64,000 bases of DNA from Streptomyces sp. TN58 (GTDB lineage: Bacteria > Actinomycetota > Actinomycetes > Streptomycetales > Streptomycetaceae), in contig NZ_CP018870.1 in assembly GCF_001941845.1 (NCBI RefSeq), positions 4,718,001-4,782,000 on the forward strand. The letters are read 5' to 3'. Of this stretch, positions 60,915 through 64,000 are shown piece after piece (the first letter of the stretch is position 1; every line of letters starts with the position of its first letter). The notes under the pieces are model-generated. The model did not search any database. It was not told the DNA's origin and worked only from the letters and a program-made list of their open reading frames with translations. Position numbers and translations under genes: made by a program.

Positions 60915-61682
60915 ATGGGCAACCCCGGCATCTCCGACGGGTCCGCTCGTCACCGGCCCGAGGAGCAGCAGCTCGGGCCGGTCCTGAGGCGGCGGAGCCA
61001 GGTGCAGGCGGGCAGTACGACGGACCAGCGGCTGCTGGACTCCGCCGGGCCCTCCGAGTGGGTCCACACCGATCCCTGGCGGGTCCTGCGCATCCAGTCG
61101 GAGTTCATCGAGGGCTTCGGCACGCTGGCCGAGCTGCCGCCCGCGATCAGCGTGTTCGGCTCGGCCCGCACCCCGGAGGGCTCGCCCGAGTACGAGGCGG
61201 GCGTGCGGATCGGCGGCGCACTGGTCGACGCCGGTTTCGCGGTGATCACGGGCGGCGGTCCGGGAGCGATGGAGGCCGCCAACAAGGGCGCCCGCGAGGC
61301 GAACGGGATCTCCGTCGGCCTGGGCATCGAGCTCCCCTTCGAGCAGGGGCTCAACGAGCACGTCGACCTCGGTCTGAACTTCCGGTACTTCTTCGTCCGC
61401 AAGACGATGTTCGTGAAGTACAGCCAGGGCTTCGTCGTACTGCCCGGCGGGCTGGGCACGCTGGACGAGCTGTTCGAGGCGCTGACCCTGGTCCAGACCC
61501 AGAAGATCACCCGCTTCCCCATCGTGCTGTTCGGCACGGAGTACTGGAGCGGGCTGGTCGACTGGCTGCGGGGCACGGTGATCGCCCAGGGCAAGGCCTC
61601 GGAGAAGGACCTCTACCTCTTCCACGTCACCGACGACGTGGACGAGGCCATCGCCCTCGTGACCAAGGAAGTCGGCAAGTAG
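60915..61682 (+). CDS. LOG-family protein (TIGR00730)
   Basis: A 255-residue Rossmann-fold protein of the lysine decarboxylase-like/LOG family. Family motif PGGLGTLDELFEALTLVQTQ is complete, with the nucleotide loop VITGGGPGAMEAANKGA. Members cleave nucleoside monophosphates, releasing free base, and plant and fungal homologues make cytokinins. The AGGAGGGAG ribosome-binding site is excellent. It sits between dapE and folP2 as Rv1205 does in M. tuberculosis, where Rv1205 is reported to make cytokinins. Confidence 0.93.
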   Translation: MGNPGISDGSARHRPEEQQLGPVLRRRSQVQAGSTTDQRLLDSAGPSEWVHTDPWRVLRIQSEFIEGFGTLAELPPAISVFGSARTPEGSPEYEAGVRIGGALVDAGFAVITGGGPGAMEAANKGAREANGISVGLGIELPFEQGLNEHVDLGLNFRYFFVRKTMFVKYSQGFVVLPGGLGTLDELFEALTLVQTQKITRFPIVLFGTEYWSGLVDWLRGTVIAQGKASEKDLYLFHVTDDVDEAIALVTKEVGK

Positions 61683-61689
61683 GTCCGGT

Positions 61690-61717
61690 CCGCGGGCCGG
61701 CCCAGGCCGGCCCGCGG
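61690..61717 (+). terminator. Terminator after the LOG gene
   Basis: Perfect 13-bp stem CCGCGGGCCGGCC / GGCCGGCCCGCGG with a 2-nt loop, immediately after the stop. Confidence 0.8.
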
Positions 61718-61720
61718 CCG

Positions 61721-61929
61721 TCAGGCGAGGCCGCGGCGGGCGACGGCGGGCGGGCGGTGGCCCTGGATCGAGCGGACCATGTTGCTTCTGGACGCCGCTC
61801 TCGCGCGGTTCGGCGCCGGGGCGCCTCGCCGGCTTCGGGCGGCTGCGCCGGCCTCCGGCCGGCGGTGCTTCAGGCGAGGCCGCGGCGGGCGACGGCGGGC
61901 GGGCGGTGGCCCTGGATCGAGCGGACCAT
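61721..61929. repeat. Direct 60-bp repeat of the folP2 3' end
   Basis: Bases 61721-61780 and 61870-61929 are identical. The second copy is the last 20 codons of folP2 (from an internal Met to the stop); the first is an extra copy 149 bases further downstream, in the same orientation. The 89 bases between them carry a short CG-rich inverted repeat. The extra copy would still read MVRSIQGHRPPAVARRGLA with a stop codon. Confidence 0.9.
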
Positions 61930-62730
61930 TTCCAGGATCTGGCGGGTCTCGGCGACCTCGTGGACGCGGTAGACCTGCGCGCCCAGCCAGGCGGAGACCG
62001 CCGTGGTGGCCAGCGTGCCCAGCAGCCGCTCCTTGACCGGCTTGTCCAGGGTCTCCCCGACGAAGTCCTTGTTCGACAGCGAGACCAGCACCGGCCAGCC
62101 CGTGGCCGTCATCTCCTCCAGCCGCCGGGTCGCCTCCAGCGAGTGGCGGGTGTTCTTGCCGAAGTCGTGCCCCGGGTCGATCATGATCGCGTCCCGGCGG
62201 ACGCCGAGGGCCGCAGCCCGCTCGGCGAGCTCCACCGTGACCCGCAGGATGTCCGCCATCACGTCCTCGTACGCGATCCGGTGCGGCCGGGTACGGGGTT
62301 CGACCCCGCCTGCGTGCGTGCAGACCAGGCCGGCGCCGTAGCGTGCCGCCACCTCGGCCAGCTTGTGGTCCACCCCGCCCCACGCGTCGTTCAGCACGTC
62401 CGCCCCGGCCTCGCAGACGGCTTCGCCGACCTCGTGCCGCCAGGTGTCCACGCTGATCACCACGTCCGGGTGGCGGCGCCTGACCTCGGCCACGAACCCG
62501 ACCGTGCGCCGTGCCTCCTCGGCCGCGTCCACGTGCTCGCCCGGGCCCGCCTTCACCCCGCCGATGTCGATGATCGCGGCGCCCTCGGCGACGGCCTGCT
62601 CCACCCGGTCCAGCGCCGGCTCGTCGCGGAAGGTCGCGCCCTGGTCGTAGAAGGAGTCCGGAGTCCGGTTCACGATGGCCATGATCACCGGCTCGTGGGT
62701 GTCGAACTCGCGCCTGCCCAGTCGCAGCAT
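61870..62730 (-). CDS. folP2: FolP2-like dihydropteroate synthase paralogue
   Basis: A 286-residue TIM barrel related to dihydropteroate synthase. Loop 1 is NRTPDSFYDQG instead of the usual NVTPDSFSDGG, and loop 2 is GGVKAGPG (57-64) where true enzymes have GGESTRPG. The STRP residues bind p-aminobenzoate and sulfonamides, so ordinary activity is doubtful. The same changes occur in mycobacterial FolP2 (Rv1207), which in M. leprae does not replace FolP1. The Lys-containing SNKDFVGE segment and the RVHEV end are kept. Synteny with LOG, DivIVA-like and tag genes supports orthology to Rv1207. Confidence 0.88.
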   Translation of the reverse strand: MLRLGRREFDTHEPVIMAIVNRTPDSFYDQGATFRDEPALDRVEQAVAEGAAIIDIGGVKAGPGEHVDAAEEARRTVGFVAEVRRRHPDVVISVDTWRHEVGEAVCEAGADVLNDAWGGVDHKLAEVAARYGAGLVCTHAGGVEPRTRPHRIAYEDVMADILRVTVELAERAAALGVRRDAIMIDPGHDFGKNTRHSLEATRRLEEMTATGWPVLVSLSNKDFVGETLDKPVKERLLGTLATTAVSAWLGAQVYRVHEVAETRQILEMVRSIQGHRPPAVARRGLA

Positions 62731-62813
62731 CCTGGTCTTTCCTCCTCCGGCGGCCCTCGCGCCTCGCCTGCGACCTTAACCTGGTGGCCGGAAGTCTCTC
62801 AGGGGAGTTGATC

Positions 62814-63164
62814 GTGTTCTTCTTCTTGATGATCGCGCTGGTCGTGGTCGTGGCAGCGGTCACCCTCGCCGTGATCGGCGGCGGCTCGGAGGCCGTCCTG
62901 CCGGAGGTGGAGCCGGACCGGGTGGCGGACGGGCTGCCGGAGACCCGGCCCGTGGTGCGGGAGGACATCGACGCGCTGCGGCTGCCGGTCGCGCCGCGCG
63001 GCTACCGGATGGCCGAGGTGGACGACGTACTGGAGCGGCTGGCCGCGGAGCTCGCCGAGCGGGACGCGCGGATCGCCCTGCTGACGGGGACCGCGCCGTC
63101 CGAGCCCGCCGCCCCGCAGGACGCTCCCGGCCCGGTCGACCTCGGCAAGGGCGGTGACCGGTGA
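62814..63164 (+). CDS. Membrane-anchored DivIVA-like small protein
   Basis: A 116-residue protein: membrane segment at the N-terminus (FFFLMIALVVVVAAVTLAVI, residues 2-21), acidic linker, and a single DivIVA-type motif (APRGYRMAEVDDVLERLAAE) followed by a short coiled coil. GTG start with AGGGGAG 7 bases upstream. A single short DivIVA motif is found in Rv1209, the matching gene of M. tuberculosis. It may help localise proteins at membrane sites of curvature. Overlaps tag by GTGA. Confidence 0.85.
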   Translation: MFFFLMIALVVVVAAVTLAVIGGGSEAVLPEVEPDRVADGLPETRPVVREDIDALRLPVAPRGYRMAEVDDVLERLAAELAERDARIALLTGTAPSEPAAPQDAPGPVDLGKGGDR

Positions 63165-63748
63165 GCGGACCGGTGGCCGGCCCGGACGGGCTGCTGCGCT
63201 GCCCGTGGGCGCTGTCCACGGGGTCCACCGGGGAGTACGTCGCCTACCACGACGGCGAATGGGGCCGGCCGGTCCACGGCGACGACGCCCTGTACGAGCG
63301 GCTGTGCCTGGAGGCCTTCCAGTCGGGGCTGTCCTGGCTGACGATCCTGCGCCGGCGCGAGGGCTTCCGTAAGGCGTTCTCCGGCTTCTCCATCGCGGCG
63401 GTCGCCGAATTCGGCGTCGCGGACGCGGAGCGGCTGCTCGCCGACGAGGGGATCATCCGCAACCGGGCCAAGATCGAGGCGACCCTGGCCAACGCGAAGG
63501 TCCTCGCCGGCTGGGAGTCCGGCGAGCTGGACACCCTGATCTGGTCCCACGCCCCCGAGGAGCCCGGTCCCGCGCCGCTCACGGTCACCGAGGTCCCCGC
63601 GGTCACCCCTGAGTCCACCGCCCTCGCCAAGGCCCTCAAGAAGGCCGGCATCCGCTTCGTCGGCCCCACGACCGCCTACGCCCTGATGCAGGCGTGCGGG
63701 CTGGTCAACGACCACCTGGCAGCCTGCGCCCTGCGCGACCCGGCCTGA
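63161..63748 (+). CDS. tag: DNA-3-methyladenine glycosylase I
   Basis: A 195-residue base-excision repair glycosylase that removes 3-methyladenine. Zinc ligands Cys14 and His30 at the start (CPWALS ... YHDGEWG) and His and Cys in CGLVNDHLAAC near the end, as in E. coli Tag; GLSWLTILRRREGFRKAF and GIIRNRAKIEA are also conserved. Coupled to the upstream DivIVA-like gene by a GTGA overlap, as Rv1210 tagA follows Rv1209. Confidence 0.95.
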   Translation: MSGPVAGPDGLLRCPWALSTGSTGEYVAYHDGEWGRPVHGDDALYERLCLEAFQSGLSWLTILRRREGFRKAFSGFSIAAVAEFGVADAERLLADEGIIRNRAKIEATLANAKVLAGWESGELDTLIWSHAPEEPGPAPLTVTEVPAVTPESTALAKALKKAGIRFVGPTTAYALMQACGLVNDHLAACALRDPA

Positions 63749-63812
63749 GGTCCTTCGGCGTCCACCCCGGGACGCACCCCCCTGCCCGGGCCGCACCGGA
63801 CGGCTCACCGGC

Positions 63813-64000
63813 TCAGCGGCCGAGGTACTTCGGCGGCTGCTTCGCCAGGAACGCCTGGACGGCGATGGAGTGGTCCTCGGAGGCACCCGCACGGGTCTGC
63901 AGGACGTCCTCGTGCACCAGGGACTCCGCGAGGGTGTGGGAGGCGCCGTACGCCAGGGACTCCTTCAGGGAGGCGTAGGCGACCGTCGGGCCGGCGGCCA
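63813..64000 (-). CDS. Enoyl-CoA hydratase/isomerase family, C-terminal part (cut by window edge)
   Basis: The minus strand is open from the window end to a TGA at 63813, giving about 62 residues that read GPTVAYASLKESLAYGASHT, then LAESLVHEDVLQTRAGASED and HSIAVQAFLAKQPPKYLGR. The final block (SEDHSIAVQAFLAKQPPKY) is the trimerisation helix and end of crotonase-family enoyl-CoA hydratases. The active-site residues lie outside the window. Confidence 0.85.
   Translation of the reverse strand, partial: AAGPTVAYASLKESLAYGASHTLAESLVHEDVLQTRAGASEDHSIAVQAFLAKQPPKYLGR

Overview
The window is a 64 kb piece of a high-GC actinomycete chromosome, almost certainly Streptomyces. The evidence is the extreme third-position GC, frequent GTG and TTG starts, families typical of the genus (DUF6542, DUF6000, DUF6113, a Septum_form/DUF4190 protein, SpoIIE-type phosphatases, Uma2) and a mycothiol gene (mshB). 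Most of it looks like conserved core chromosome. I see no tRNA or rRNA, no prophage, no CRISPR array and no biosynthetic gene cluster.

Region 1 (1-7.8 kb): end of a polyphosphate glucokinase, a DUF6542 membrane protein, ychF, then a decayed strip with remnants of a RelE-type toxin and a CbrC-family protein. Next come DUF6000, Uma2 and HdeD-like genes, a PadR regulator with its membrane partner, and a divergent SMP-30-like/MarR pair. Region 2 (7.8-12.8 kb): two tandem paralogues of a membrane-anchored esterase flank 1.7 kb of unusual non-coding DNA, a compound inverted repeat with 64-bp repeat arrays. A trypsin-like protease gene overlaps the second esterase. Region 3 (12.8-24.8 kb): EamA transporter, threonine-synthase-like enzyme, secreted subtilisin with P domain, Septum_form protein, GntR regulator, SPOR and Nudix proteins, an anti-sigma-type ATPase, a PAS-GAF-SpoIIE-ATPase phosphatase and a HEAT-like protein.

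Region 4 (24.8-34.8 kb): a TPM-domain protein and PspA; a 169-bp MITE-like palindrome whose CTAG end supplies the stop codon of an Sdh1-type succinate dehydrogenase operon; and an orphan family-5 solute-binding lipoprotein. Region 5 (35-50.2 kb): typA, then two complete five-gene oligopeptide ABC transporter operons (binding lipoprotein, two permeases, two ATPases) separated by a double-GNAT acetyltransferase. In both operons a hairpin follows the binding-protein gene. mshB follows directly downstream, a setting that recalls the S. coelicolor bldK neighbourhood.

Region 6 (50.5-64 kb): mshB, DUF6113, a PG-binding-domain protein, a SirB1-like transglutaminase-fold protein with a GNAT, a 7Fe ferredoxin, dapC, a lysozyme-fold protein, dapE, a LOG protein, folP2, a DivIVA-like protein, tag, and the end of an enoyl-CoA hydratase. 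The series mshB-fdxC-dapC-dapE-LOG-folP2-DivIVA-tag matches the order in Mycobacterium tuberculosis (about Rv1170-Rv1210), so this block is old. It contributes lysine/diaminopimelate and mycothiol synthesis. The FolP2 protein lacks the Ser-Thr-Arg-Pro loop of true dihydropteroate synthases, and its last 20 codons are duplicated downstream.
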